The notes beneath the pieces are model-generated. The model ran no database searches. It saw nothing but the letters and a program-made list of their open reading frames with translations, and had not been told where the DNA came from. Of a stretch of 64,000 nt of DNA, positions 25,778 to 37,100 are shown one piece after another. Both the position numbers and the translations under genes were made by a program. Source of the DNA: Bacteroidota bacterium (GTDB lineage Bacteria > Bacteroidota > Bacteroidia > Cytophagales > Cyclobacteriaceae). Every line of letters starts with the position of its first letter. The stretch's first letter is position 1. The stretch spans positions 235,104-299,103 of the forward strand of contig JAEYWY010000022.1 of assembly GCA_023428695.1 (NCBI GenBank), read 5' to 3'.

Positions 25778-27046
25778 CTAGACCACCCGTTGGATGCAGG
25801 ATCGGCTGATCTCATTCACATGAGAGGCACCTGCCAGTCCCATCGTTAGTTCAAACTCGGCCATGTAGTGACGCATCAGGGCATACACGCCAGGTTCGCC
25901 GTCGATAGCAAGTCCATATACATAAGGCCTGCCCACACAAACCGCTGTTGCCCCAAGTGCTATCGCTTTGAAAGCATCGGCACCACCGCGAATCCCGCTG
26001 TCAAAGAGAACCGGTATCTGTTTGTTTACTACACTTACCACATCATGCAATGCATCGAGTGATGCAACAGCACCATCGACCTGGCGTCCGCCGTGATTGC
26101 TCACAATAATACCATCAACACCGGCATTGATCGCCTGTTGGGCGTCATCGGCGTGTAAAATACCTTTGAGTATAATGGGCAGACGTGTTTCGCTACGCAA
26201 CCACTCAAGGTCTTGCCACGTGGTTGCCGGATTTGAATACGTGGCAATGAACTTTTGAACTGCGCGCACTGCTTTTCCGGATCGCAGTTTCGTCAGCAGA
26301 CTACCGCCGGGATAGTTTCGAACCATCTGAAGAAGTCCGCGTATCGACGACAACGTTACACGACGTTTTACGGGAACGCTTTCATCTACTTCATCCAGCA
26401 TCTCCTGAAAAACGGGGTCACTTACATATTGGGCAATACCAAGTCCTTCAAGGAACGGGAGATAACCCAGGTTGAGATCACGCGGCCGCCATCCCAACAT
26501 CGTTGTATCCAACGTAACTACGATCGCTGAACACCCACAGCGTTCCGCACGACGAAGAAAACTCTGCACAAGGCGATTCGATTTGCTCCAGTAAAGCTGA
26601 AACCACCGCGGGCCATCACCCATTACGCGCGCACAATCCTCCATGGAGTAACTGGCCTGATTTGAAAAGATGAATGGCAGTCCCAACGTTGACGCTGCAC
26701 GCGCCACAGCGAGATCTGCCTCCCCGTGCGCAAGCGATAACACGCCCACCGGCGCGAGCAGGAACGGTGACGGGAGGTTATGCCCAAATAAAGTTCGCGA
26801 AGTATTCCTTTCGCCAACGTTAACCAGCATTCTTGGCACGATCCGATACCGTGAGAATGCGTCAACATTGTTTCGCATGGTTTGCTCCGTCCCTGCACCG
26901 CCGACAACATAGGCGAATGCCTTCGCTGCCATCTTCCGCCTGGCTTCCTGTTCCAACGTATGGAAATCAGCGGGGACATGTGGGCGTTCGCCGGCAAACC
27001 CGTTGAGACAGATTTCCTTTTGCCATGCGAGCGCAGAATGATTCAT
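25778..27046 (-). CDS. FMN-dependent alpha-hydroxy-acid oxidase, lactate 2-monooxygenase-like
   Basis: 422 residues, longer than typical lactate dehydrogenase LldD (about 380). FMN barrel landmarks: AFAYVVGGAGTEQTMRNN, FLLAPVGVLSLAHGEAD, WFQLYWSK, VVTLDTTMLGWRPRDL, ILKGILHADDA, the catalytic His in VSNHGGRQVDG, and DSGIRGGADAFKAIALGATAVCVGRPYVYGLA. The long insert after WRPRDL (LGYLPFLEGLGIAQYVSDPVFQ) favours the lactate 2-monooxygenase subgroup. It oxidises an L-2-hydroxyacid using FMN. It lies opposite to, and between, the exonuclease and ligase genes, and has no evident tie to repair. Confidence 0.88.
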   Translation of the reverse strand: MNHSALAWQKEICLNGFAGERPHVPADFHTLEQEARRKMAAKAFAYVVGGAGTEQTMRNNVDAFSRYRIVPRMLVNVGERNTSRTLFGHNLPSPFLLAPVGVLSLAHGEADLAVARAASTLGLPFIFSNQASYSMEDCARVMGDGPRWFQLYWSKSNRLVQSFLRRAERCGCSAIVVTLDTTMLGWRPRDLNLGYLPFLEGLGIAQYVSDPVFQEMLDEVDESVPVKRRVTLSSIRGLLQMVRNYPGGSLLTKLRSGKAVRAVQKFIATYSNPATTWQDLEWLRSETRLPIILKGILHADDAQQAINAGVDGIIVSNHGGRQVDGAVASLDALHDVVSVVNKQIPVLFDSGIRGGADAFKAIALGATAVCVGRPYVYGLAIDGEPGVYALMRHYMAEFELTMGLAGASHVNEISRSCIQRVV

Positions 27047-27146
27047 ATCAACAAGTTAACAAAATCCGCATTCCGCCGGCAATAAAAGTGGTGCGCTGGC
27101 ATTTGTTTATAGGATAAGATAATTTTCAGTGCGTGGATACCCTCTC

Positions 27147-28721
27147 ATGAAACGTTTCGCCCGACTTTTTACAGAACTTGATCAGACCACAAAAACGCGG
27201 GTGAAACTTACCGCACTGGAAAATTATTTCGACGAAGCTTCCGATGAAGACAAGCTCTGGGCCATTGCTTTGTTATCACACCGACGCCCCCGGCGAACGG
27301 TAAACACTACACTGATGAGCGAATGGGCCACTGATCAGGCGCGCATTCCGGCATGGCTGTTTTCGGAATCATATGGCGTAGTCGGTGACCTCGCAGAAAC
27401 GATAACGCACCTGCTCCCACCACCCACGCAAACATCTGACTTCACACTCTCGCACTGGATCACGTACATCCGCGACCTCGAAACGGTTGACATCGAAGAA
27501 AAGAAAAAACGCATTATCAGTGCCTGGGACCAGCTTGAAGAAATGGAACGTTTCGTCTTCACAAAACTGATCACCGGTGCATTTCGTGTTGGCGTGTCAC
27601 AAAGTCTGATGGTGAAAGCATTGTCAAGACATGCCGCGCTTCCCGAAAATGTGGTGGCTCACCGCCTCATGGGGAACTGGTCACCCCAGGACGACACGTT
27701 CAGCAATCTGCTTCATGCTGAAGGTGCAACCGACGTATCAAAACCGTATCCTTTCTATCTCGCGTATGCGCTTGAAGGTGATGTGTCAGAACTCGGTGAT
27801 CCTTCGGAATGGTTTGCCGAACGGAAATGGGACGGCATCCGCGGACAAGTTATCGCGCGCGATGGTGAACTGTTTGTATGGTCGCGCGGCGAAGAACTCG
27901 TCACCGACAAGTATCCCGAGTACGAAGTTCTGAAGGGCATACTGCCGGAAGGCACGGTACTCGACGGCGAGATCATGCCCTTCAAAGACGGCAAACCCCT
28001 TTCGTTCAATCACCTTCAAACGAGAATCGGTCGCAAGACACTTTCACCGAAACTGCTTCGCGATGTACCCGTAGCCTTTGTCGCGTTCGACGTCCTGGAA
28101 TGGAATGGGGTCGACATCAGAACGTCTCCGATGACGGAACGTCGAAAGCTGCTTGAAGAACTCTGCTCTACGCCTAATACTGTACTTCGGCTCTCAGAAC
28201 TTGTCGCGTTTGACGCCTGGGAAACGCTTGCCACAGAACGTGAACGATCACGTGACCTGCTCAGCGAGGGCATCATGCTGAAGCGCAAAGATTCCCCGTA
28301 TCGCGATGGCCGCCGTCGCGGTGACTGGTGGAAATGGAAAATCGATCCGCATACGGTAGATGCAGTCATGATTTACGCCATGCGCGGCAGTGGCAGGCGC
28401 GCCAACCTGTACACCGATTACACCTTCGCTGTCTGGGACAAAGACAAACTTGTGCCGTTTACGAAAGCTTACAGCGGGCTTACCGACGAAGAATTTCGCG
28501 AGATAGACAAGTGGATCAAACAAAACACGATTGAACGCTTCGGTCCCGTGCGCAGTGTAAAACCATTGCTCGTTTTCGAAATCGCATTTGAAGGCATCGC
28601 CCGGTCTACACGCCACAAATCGGGTATAGCATTGCGGTTTCCAAGGATGAAACGATGGCGAAAAGATAAACCGATCGGCGAAGCGAATACGATTCAGGAT
28701 CTTGTGCAGTTGCTGGAGTGA
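27147..28721 (+). CDS. ATP-dependent DNA ligase (exonuclease-associated type)
   Basis: 524 residues from the ATG at 27147. The N-terminal 200 residues form the helical DNA-binding domain (ARLFTELDQTTKTRVKLTALENYF... KLITGAFRVGVSQSLMVKALSRH). Motif I is FAERKWDGIRGQ with Lys227; then FVWSRGEE, DGEIMPFKDGKPLSFNHLQTRIGR, FVAFDVLEWNGVD, SEGIMLKRKDSPY and WWKWKID, with an OB fold to the end. It belongs to the bacterial ligases encoded with the MBL exonuclease found 1.4 kb upstream. Probably used in DNA repair rather than replication. Confidence 0.93.
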   Translation: MKRFARLFTELDQTTKTRVKLTALENYFDEASDEDKLWAIALLSHRRPRRTVNTTLMSEWATDQARIPAWLFSESYGVVGDLAETITHLLPPPTQTSDFTLSHWITYIRDLETVDIEEKKKRIISAWDQLEEMERFVFTKLITGAFRVGVSQSLMVKALSRHAALPENVVAHRLMGNWSPQDDTFSNLLHAEGATDVSKPYPFYLAYALEGDVSELGDPSEWFAERKWDGIRGQVIARDGELFVWSRGEELVTDKYPEYEVLKGILPEGTVLDGEIMPFKDGKPLSFNHLQTRIGRKTLSPKLLRDVPVAFVAFDVLEWNGVDIRTSPMTERRKLLEELCSTPNTVLRLSELVAFDAWETLATERERSRDLLSEGIMLKRKDSPYRDGRRRGDWWKWKIDPHTVDAVMIYAMRGSGRRANLYTDYTFAVWDKDKLVPFTKAYSGLTDEEFREIDKWIKQNTIERFGPVRSVKPLLVFEIAFEGIARSTRHKSGIALRFPRMKRWRKDKPIGEANTIQDLVQLLE

Positions 28722-29035
28722 AGATTGCCGCTCACTCATCACGTAGTCTCAAGTAGTCTCAAGTCTCAAGTTTCAGGAATCATGTGGAGTGCACGTGATT
28801 CGTGATTAACGTTGAATGATGGTTCAATTTGTGATTTACAATTAGTGAAGACGAAGCTTAACATACGCGACTCCCTGCCGGTTTAGTCCTTCTGGTGTTT
28901 ACTCTGAAAGGGCGACATCCAATAGCCGCGGCTTTTCCTACAATAAAGAGCAAAACAGATAGCCGAGCCGTGACCGGGTGTCACAGGGAAGCAACAAAAA
29001 ACCCGATCATCATCATTGACGCCGGTACTCAGGAG
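28722..29035. other. Non-coding interval, 314 bp
   Basis: No convincing gene on either strand. Its left part holds short direct repeats (next entry); the middle has A+T-rich, repeated-looking text around GTGATT, and the ligase and FN3 genes converge on it. No clear terminator hairpin is seen. Confidence 0.6.
28744..28770. repeat. Short direct repeat TAGTCTCAAG
   Basis: TAGTCTCAAG occurs twice without spacing (28744-28753 and 28754-28763), followed by a partial third copy TCTCAAG (28764-28770). It lies just past the ligase gene. Function unknown; simple repeat or remnant. Confidence 0.75.
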
Positions 29036-31147
29036 TTAGAAAGTAGTCTTCGCGATCTTGCCGAAAGGGGCCTTTCTGCCGTCTTTAAAAATAACGCCCA
29101 GACTGTATTCATAGGTACTTCCGGGCCTTACATCGGGATCGGCAAATGAAGATAGACTTCCCTGAAAGGTTTTATATGAATTGAACGCTGACCCGTTGAC
29201 GGCGCGATACAACACGAAGCGGTACTCACCCTTGTATGGATAATTCCAGTTCACCAAAATAATTTTCTTACCAGAATCAACGTTTGCAAAAATATTATCC
29301 ACAGGCAATCTGGACTTGAGATCCACATAACGGACGCGGATCGGAACGGATCGTTTTGACTGCAGCCCTGCTTCGTCAATGCTGACCATGCTGTAAGTGA
29401 CGATCTTCCCAGGCACGAGATCGGTAGTGTCACTGAAACTATTGCGCACGTCATTTGCCGGAAAGGAAGCGATGACGCGCCAGCGGTTTGAGTTTCCGTC
29501 CATACGATAAAGGATTGTTTCCGTCAGATCCTCGCTCGAAGAAGGGACCCAGCGAAGCTCAATAGCACGCTCGGTGATTTTGTAGTGATCGAGGACCGGC
29601 GAGCTTGGCGGCACAATATCGGGACGCTTGAGTTCGAGGATCTTTGAGAACCCGGAATGGTTTGAATTATAGTCTAACGCCACTACGCGATAATATATCT
29701 TTTTTGTCAGGGTCTTCAGCGTTATCGTATCCTGAAAAACAGTGTCTCTGAGCGGGCCATGGGTAAGTTGAGAAAACTCATGATCCGGGTCGTTCGCATA
29801 AAACACAAGATAACCGTCGATATCTTTTTCCTTAGCCAGATTCCACGTCACCGTGACGACTCCCGTAGTGTCTATTGTCCCGGCCAGACCCGTAGGAGGA
29901 GCCGGCGGAATACTGTCGATGATCATCGCGTACTTTGCCATCGAGATGGATGCGTTACCGGCCGTGTCGACAGCTGCCACGATGTAGTAGTTACTCGCCA
30001 TCGGATCGGCGCCACGATCAAGATATTCGCGCGTCTCTGACGACAACGGTTCAATCATTAAAGGTGTGAATTCCTTCGCAGGGTTATTTCCGCGTCCGAT
30101 CAGAAAGCCCTTGACCCCGCTGTTTTTACCCGGGTATTCCCATGTGATCCGGATGTTGTTGTCACCAACGTGTTTCGCGTTTACATTTGCCGGTGGCGGT
30201 GGGGGCGTACGGTCACGACCCATCGCGCCGACCGCGGGCGAGGGCGAACTTATCTCACCATAGGGCGTCACACCCACGAGCCGATAATGAAAGTTCTTAT
30301 AGTTCGTTTGAACAGAGTCCAGGTAAACGAAAAAATCTGCCGATTGCGGAATTCTTTCCGACATCGCGTGTACATATGGCGTTGTGTTCAGGCGCCGGAA
30401 GTTGCGACCACCATCGTCGGATCGCTCGATAAAATATGCTGAAAAATGAGCGTTGTGAATCTGGCGGTTCCAATAAATTTCAAGCAGGTTTTCGCGTTCT
30501 TTTACGTGATCGATCAACGGTTGCGGTACGGGCTGCGAGGTCGTAACGTGAACGATGGCGACACCGGGGTCAATCGTGTACCCTTTCCCGTCGCCGCTAT
30601 AGACCACCTTATAAATATAGGATTTGCCGCGTTCCACATTTCTGTCAACCAGCCTGAGACCGAGCGCTGTCGCGGTATTGGAAGAGATATCCGCCGCGAG
30701 CATGGCAAACGAATACCGCGTCACAAATTCGTCCGCCTTTGCAATGAAGCCTGTTGCCGGACTAAAGCTTTTTCCATAGAGCGCCTGAGCGGCAATCTTG
30801 GCATAGTCATCGTTGTTGCGTTCGCCGGCGATCGTCGCCCATTTCTCCAATGGCCACGGCTTGATGGGTTGCGCTGACAACGGCTGAAACGCCGCGGGAT
30901 CGAAGGCACCGGTCTCATCAAGTTCAGCCCGGAAAACCACGTAGCCGAACCGGTTTGCTTCCCTCCACGCCCCCGCCGTTTCCGGTGCCCAGCGCAAGAT
31001 AACGCTATCGCCACGGTAGACGCCTTGTACAGCAAGACCAGCTTCGTATGCACCTGGACCCTGGGTTGGTTCAGTCGCATTGTTTTGAGCGCCCGCATGC
31101 CCTGAGAGCAGCACAGCCAGCGTAAGAAATATAAGTCGTCTCATCAA
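29036..31147 (-). CDS. Exported multi-FN3 protein
   Basis: 703 residues. Signal peptide MMRRLIFLTLAVLLSGHAGAQ. After an N-terminal region (to about 200) come several fibronectin type III modules, seen as repeated strands such as RTPPPPPANVNAKHVGDNNIRITWEYPGKNSGVKGFLIGRG, IPPAPPTGLAGTIDTTGVVTVTWNLAKEKDIDGYLVFYAN and VPPSSPVLDHYKITERAIELRWVPSSSEDLTETILYR. No catalytic motif and no C-terminal sorting domain. It is the last gene of a four-gene operon; its start overlaps the giant gene's stop by 4 nt (ATGA), so translation is coupled. Likely a secreted or surface partner. Confidence 0.9.
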   Translation of the reverse strand: MMRRLIFLTLAVLLSGHAGAQNNATEPTQGPGAYEAGLAVQGVYRGDSVILRWAPETAGAWREANRFGYVVFRAELDETGAFDPAAFQPLSAQPIKPWPLEKWATIAGERNNDDYAKIAAQALYGKSFSPATGFIAKADEFVTRYSFAMLAADISSNTATALGLRLVDRNVERGKSYIYKVVYSGDGKGYTIDPGVAIVHVTTSQPVPQPLIDHVKERENLLEIYWNRQIHNAHFSAYFIERSDDGGRNFRRLNTTPYVHAMSERIPQSADFFVYLDSVQTNYKNFHYRLVGVTPYGEISSPSPAVGAMGRDRTPPPPPANVNAKHVGDNNIRITWEYPGKNSGVKGFLIGRGNNPAKEFTPLMIEPLSSETREYLDRGADPMASNYYIVAAVDTAGNASISMAKYAMIIDSIPPAPPTGLAGTIDTTGVVTVTWNLAKEKDIDGYLVFYANDPDHEFSQLTHGPLRDTVFQDTITLKTLTKKIYYRVVALDYNSNHSGFSKILELKRPDIVPPSSPVLDHYKITERAIELRWVPSSSEDLTETILYRMDGNSNRWRVIASFPANDVRNSFSDTTDLVPGKIVTYSMVSIDEAGLQSKRSVPIRVRYVDLKSRLPVDNIFANVDSGKKIILVNWNYPYKGEYRFVLYRAVNGSAFNSYKTFQGSLSSFADPDVRPGSTYEYSLGVIFKDGRKAPFGKIAKTTF

Positions 31148-34100
31148 TATGTAAAGGTCTTTGTCGCTTTAGTGCCTGTTCCGTACGCATTGTTACCGCG
31201 TGGCCATTGATATTGTATTTGAATTTGGTAAGTGCCCCGCGTATAACGATAGTCAATCATCCGGTTTCTTAACAGCAGGTTCACCTTGGGCGCAAGCACC
31301 CGATTGCGGTTCACAGCATCCCGTATCGGATAACCCGAGGGGAAGATGGGCGTAGGAGTCCACGCCATCGCCTGGCCAACGGTGCGTTGCAGATCAAGAA
31401 AGTCTGTCCACACATAAGAACTGGTGACAACACTCAACTCAAGGTTGGGAACAGAAGCAGTCATAGTACCAATCGCCGCCTGAGGAACGAACCTGGTCGA
31501 CGATCCGCCGAGTACCTGGGTCGCTGCCTGGAATCCCGACATGTTTGAGGCTGCCGCTGCAAACGCCGGACTGATACCGCCCTGGTTGTATTGGGGGTTG
31601 TTCCGGGCTTCGCGTTCCACCTGCCACGATTGTATCGGGGCTGTCAGTCTCGATCGATCCGAGACCGTGACTGTTTGCATCGGCGGAATCCCCTTGCCAT
31701 GCCGGTTCAATTGTGCCAGCCTGAACCGGGTAATTCCCGGGACCGATGAAATCAGTGTCGTCAAACTGGCGTGCAGATCATAAATCGCCGGCTGCACTAC
31801 GCGTACATGATAGTCATTCACCCAGGGATCGATAATGCTCAGCAAAGGCTTCATCACCATCGCCCCGTTCTTGTATAAACCAAACGCCTCAAACCGATCG
31901 AATGGTTCTGCTACCGTGGTTTTCACCGAGAAACCCTCGGCGATGAATGCATTCACATAAGCGGCATTCAACCCTGCAGACGCAAGCTTTTCCTGAAGCG
32001 TATTGAACTTGCTCGTACGGAAGTAAAATTTGTACAGCAATTTTTCGCCCGGCTCGACTACTTCACCAGGAAGAAGACGCTCTGCCTGAGACCTGATGTT
32101 AACGGTGCTTCCTCCCGCCAAGGAGCTGCTCAACGCAACACGTGATGCTGCCACGTTGAATCGGGCACTCGCCTGATGCTGGACTTCACGGCGCAGACGC
32201 TCCTCCGTGCTGACGGGTGCAGGTATCAGTTTCCTGACGATCTGAACGCCATACATCGTCTCATTATCCATTTCAGGAAGCGGAAGACTCATAACGCGGC
32301 CAGTGGAGTATGTGAGCTCGTGTTCCGTCTTTTCTCCCCCGGCTACCGGTACATAACGTACCAGGTATTTGTAGCGTCGTCCCTCAATCTCCCTGCTAAA
32401 AATCCGGTCGACGGGATTCTCAAGCTGAATGACACCGCTTCTCGTAGTCCGTGTTTCACGGATCGATTTTGAAGAAACACCTTCTCCTTTCAAGTGATAA
32501 AACTGCCCCTCGACAGGGTAGGTGTACACGATCTGATCGAGTGGAATAAAATCCGGCACAGGTCCTGTTCTGAATGCAACAACGCGTTCCTCACTCCACA
32601 CAGAACCATCACCGTTGCGCACGATTTGTTGTGTACCATTTGAAAAATGCTCGCGTGCTTTTACTACAATCCGTACTTCATAGTCGGCATTACCCTCAAG
32701 CATTTCATCCAGTCTGAATTTTAAGACAGTGTTATTGCTTTGAAGCGAATAGGCTCCGTTGACCGTCTGGCTTGAGCCTTGCTTCTTAACGACAAACGTT
32801 TCAACAAACGGAAAGAAAGTCCGCGTTACTTCCGTTCCGTCTGCAGCTTCCATCGGGAACTCAAGGAATTTTTCCACCGGTACGTTAAACGATACGGCCG
32901 GACTTGTGAAGCAACTCTGTTCTCTGCTCCCGTTTTCGGGCATCACCTCGGCAATCATGTTCATTCCGCTCAGCGGATTCGGTATCACGAACGTACACTT
33001 CTGTCCGATCTCCATATTAAAATTGCAGCGACCTTCCACCATACCACCGAGGATGGAATAATAAAGGCCGGCACGTCCGCGGAAACCGCTTGGATCCGGA
33101 AAGTTCCCTTGCAACATGGCCGCTGCGCCAAGTTGGATGAACGGATACTTTCCCTTAATGAAAAACAGGTCTACCTGCACACCCATTTCACCATAGATTC
33201 CGGCGAAAACCTGACCCTGGATATACCACCCATCAATCCCGCGCGGAGGCTGACCCGTCTCGGCACAGAACACGGATCCCGGCGCCGGTTTTGAGAAATT
33301 AAGATCGAATCCCAGATCAAGCCCCAGCGAAGCGTAGAATATTGCAAAGTCGAGATTTACATCGAGCGCGAGCGCGGTACCGAACGCGAAGCCCTGTCCC
33401 GAGCGGTAAGCAGCATCATCGGACGCCGTCCTCGCACGGGATGTCGCTTTCGTAACGGTTTCAGATTCTCCTTCAAGACGACCGCCTGAACCGCCGAGTA
33501 CGGCCATGATACGCGGCGGTAATGGAGGCAACGCTACGGGTATACCATGGCCGATCATGAGGTAGGATGTGAGTCTTGCCTGGATCACGCGAACGTCGGC
33601 AATGAGACCGCTTCTGTTTTCAGGCGTACCCATATACATATACCAGGTATCCTTGTCGACGTAGAATTCCATTCCGACAAACTTATTCCCGGCCTGTGCT
33701 CCATACAGGTACTCGCCGACACGAACGAAGACATCGAAATTGCCGGTGAACTTGGGGCCTTCGGCGGGGCGATTATCAAACATCAGGTTTACATTTGCCC
33801 ATACCTTGGCGTCACCGCGCTCCGTCAGTGACGCCATGAAATAACCATCACCACCGACGCTGATGAAATTGAGACCAAAGGAACTGTTGAATTCCGCCTG
33901 AAGGCGCACATCCATATTGAAAGCTTCGCTCGAAGGATGCGTTCCGAAAACCGCTGCGAACTTCAGACCGAGCGATGTATCGAAGTTCGGAACATATCGG
34001 ATCGATGTCCGTCCTGATCCTGACTGCGTGTTCTGAGGATCCGGAAGGTCGGATGCCATAGTCATATGATGATACGCGCCACCGCCAAATCCGTAGATGG

Positions 34101-37100
34101 CAAAACCGGAGAAGATCGGCAATCCCGGAAATGTGATCATTCCGTCAACCAGCCAATACGCGTAGTAGTCCCGGGTTCCAAACCTTCCCCGCGACGGACC
34201 TCCAACGGTTCCGAAGTAGGCCGTGAGCTCTCCGGAGATATCCATGGGCAACTCTACCCGGATATTTCCCCGGGTACCGTTTCCATAGGTCGGATCGTCT
34301 TTGTAGAATTCAAGCTCTCCGCGAAGTTTCATGACGCTTACGGAAACATCGATTCCGATCCGTCCTACGTCCACACCGCCGAAACCTACCTCAAAGCGGT
34401 CGCCAATCTTGTTGAAGGTTGCGAATACCCCAAACGTTGCGTCTGCACCAATAGAAGTGCTGCCTTCAGAAAAAAGTAATTGCAGGTCAAATTCAATTCC
34501 CGGACGCGTCGGTGTGTTGATATTGAGATTAATGTTGGAAATATTCACCGGAAATCCCGACGCGGATTTCTGAGGACTCGCGTGAGCGACGTAGAAACTG
34601 TCCGCTTTAAAGTACCTGCCTTCAGGATCTGCAAATGTGCTGATGTAAAGTCCCTCGAAGTTCACACCTTTAAACGCTACATCCGAAATTGCTCCGAAGT
34701 CCCCCACCAGATGAACACCGCCGTGCAGTATGGCGGTGATATGATCACCCTTAACCCTGTCGTTGAGCCCGATCTCGACCGACGAATTTGGTTTGAAGAA
34801 CATCTGTGCGGCCCCCCACATCGGGATGTTCAGCGTATCGCGGGTAAATACCCTGAACTGGTAACTGAACTCATCAGAACCGTCGTCGAAGCTCAGCGCC
34901 ATGCTGTACTTGAGATGATCGCCCTCTTCAAAGATCGGCATACCGAGACGCCCTGCCATTCCGGCTTCAGTGAAAGTATTGCTGACCATATCGAAGTTGA
35001 TGGTGTCGATAGCAAATCCCCACCCTTCAAAGTTTCCTTCGGATACCTCAAGTACATTCAATGCCCTTATTGAAGTAGTGAGCCCTGTCCCGTCGATAAT
35101 CGTTTCGAATGCCCCGAAGGAAGTCCGGCCGTCAGGCGTCACATCGCTTGCAAATTCCGGAGGCAGTTTCACCTCGATACGTTCCATATAAAAGCCTTTC
35201 CACGTGCTGACGAGCCGCGGGTCGGTAAGCGTGGTATCACCGTAGCCACGCGGTAGACGGAAACCCGGGGGATTTTCAATATCGGAAAGATCGATGTACG
35301 CGTTACTCGTATTCCAGCCCCAACCAGCCAAACCGTTTACCTGGAATGGGTCGAAGGTAATCGTCGCTATCCAGTTGTTTCCACGGCAGGCCTTGACGCC
35401 AAACAGACCTTTGACATTGCCTTCGCCAATCGTTCCGTCCGCGTTGTCCGGAACGAGCATGCTGCGGGGGAAGGTCACTTCACCGCGAACCTGCAGACAC
35501 TTGAACCCGCGACAATCCCATGACACGTATGTCGCGCGCGTTGTATCCGCGGACTCCGCCCCCTTGAATGCAAACTGCGTTTCTCCTTCCTGGACAACCA
35601 CCCAGTCGCGCGCAAGATACAACCGCCCCTCATCTCCAAGTCCACCGGGCGTGATGCACAGATCCTTGACACCCAGTGCAAGAATACGGTCGCCGATCTC
35701 CGGAAAGTCCAGACTCATGAGGGCATCCGCAATTGCACGTTCGGGGGAAAACTCAAAATTCACGATACCAATTACATACCGGTGACCGTCGATCTCGCGA
35801 TCGATCCCGATCGGCATTCCGATTTCGCGTGAACCGGTAAACGCACTGACAAGGCGTTCACCATCACTAAGAAATCCACTCAGTGCGCGTGCTTCCGATT
35901 CGCTCATTCCGAGTACCTCTCCTGCCCGCGTATGAATATCCTCTGTAACAAACTCGCGGTCGGCTTTCGCTTTCACCGTCCCGGCGAAAACCTTATTCGC
36001 TGCATTCACCTGAATGTTCGTGAAGTCAACCAGTATATTAATATTATTCAGGAACGGAACCCGCACAACACCTTCGCCGGTAAACCGGCTCCCACCGCTA
36101 CTTGTAACGTTTCTTACAGTCAGGGTAAACTTACCGATCTGCACCTCGGCGCCAGCGGATAAACTTGCGACTGCGGTACGATCGGTAACCGGTTCAGCAA
36201 GACAGGTACTGATACATGCGCCCGGATCTTCTTCCGTTTCACGGGTTGCAACGGGTGTGGACGGAGCGCTGTCGCTGATGAAGAATGACCAGGTCGGACT
36301 GGTCGCATAGGATGTATTGTCTCCGGGATTATCGGGTGCTTTCATCCAGCGGACCCGCCAATAATATTTTCCATTTTCTGTGATCGTGAAATGTTCCTCG
36401 AGATCTTTATACAGTTCGTCTTTGATCGCCTGGGGACTTGCGTTCAGGTCAACGGAATAGCCCAGGCGTCCACTTATCGTTTCAACGATTGTCGCGAACG
36501 ATTCCTCCCTGCTGATCTCAATGACCCAGCGTTCATCAACGATACCGTTGAAGAATGACGGACCGGTGCCACGTGCCTGGACGATGGCGAAATCCGGCAG
36601 CAGCTTTACAGGTGGAGACGCCGTCATCCATTTGAATTTAATCTCGCCTGGCGGAACGGTGTCCGCATCAGGCGGAAGTTTGAGCACGGACGGCGCCATT
36701 CCGACACCAAACGTTGTAGCCGGAATGTTCGCCGGCAAAGTCGAGCTTCCGCGATCCATTTCTATCGATGCATTCCACGTGTACGTGTTTCCCCGTTCAA
36801 ACGAAACCGTGGTTTCTGTCTGGTTTTTGTTCAGGGCGATATATTGTGATTGTTCCCGGGTGAGATCACCAAAACCGGTAGCGGCCCGTTGTCCCGCGAG
36901 TGGTCCGCGTGGCCAGCGAAGCTGATCGTTCTTGAAGTCGCTGTACCCGTTCGTGCCGGAAATATTGAATTGATACCCAAAGCGCGTATAAGCATCGTCG
37001 TAGGGCGTGAACTGTACAATGATTGGAAAATAACTGAAGGGCAACACATCTCCGGCGAGGGGATACGAGGCCGTCACTGCGAATCCTCCTGCAGAAGGAA

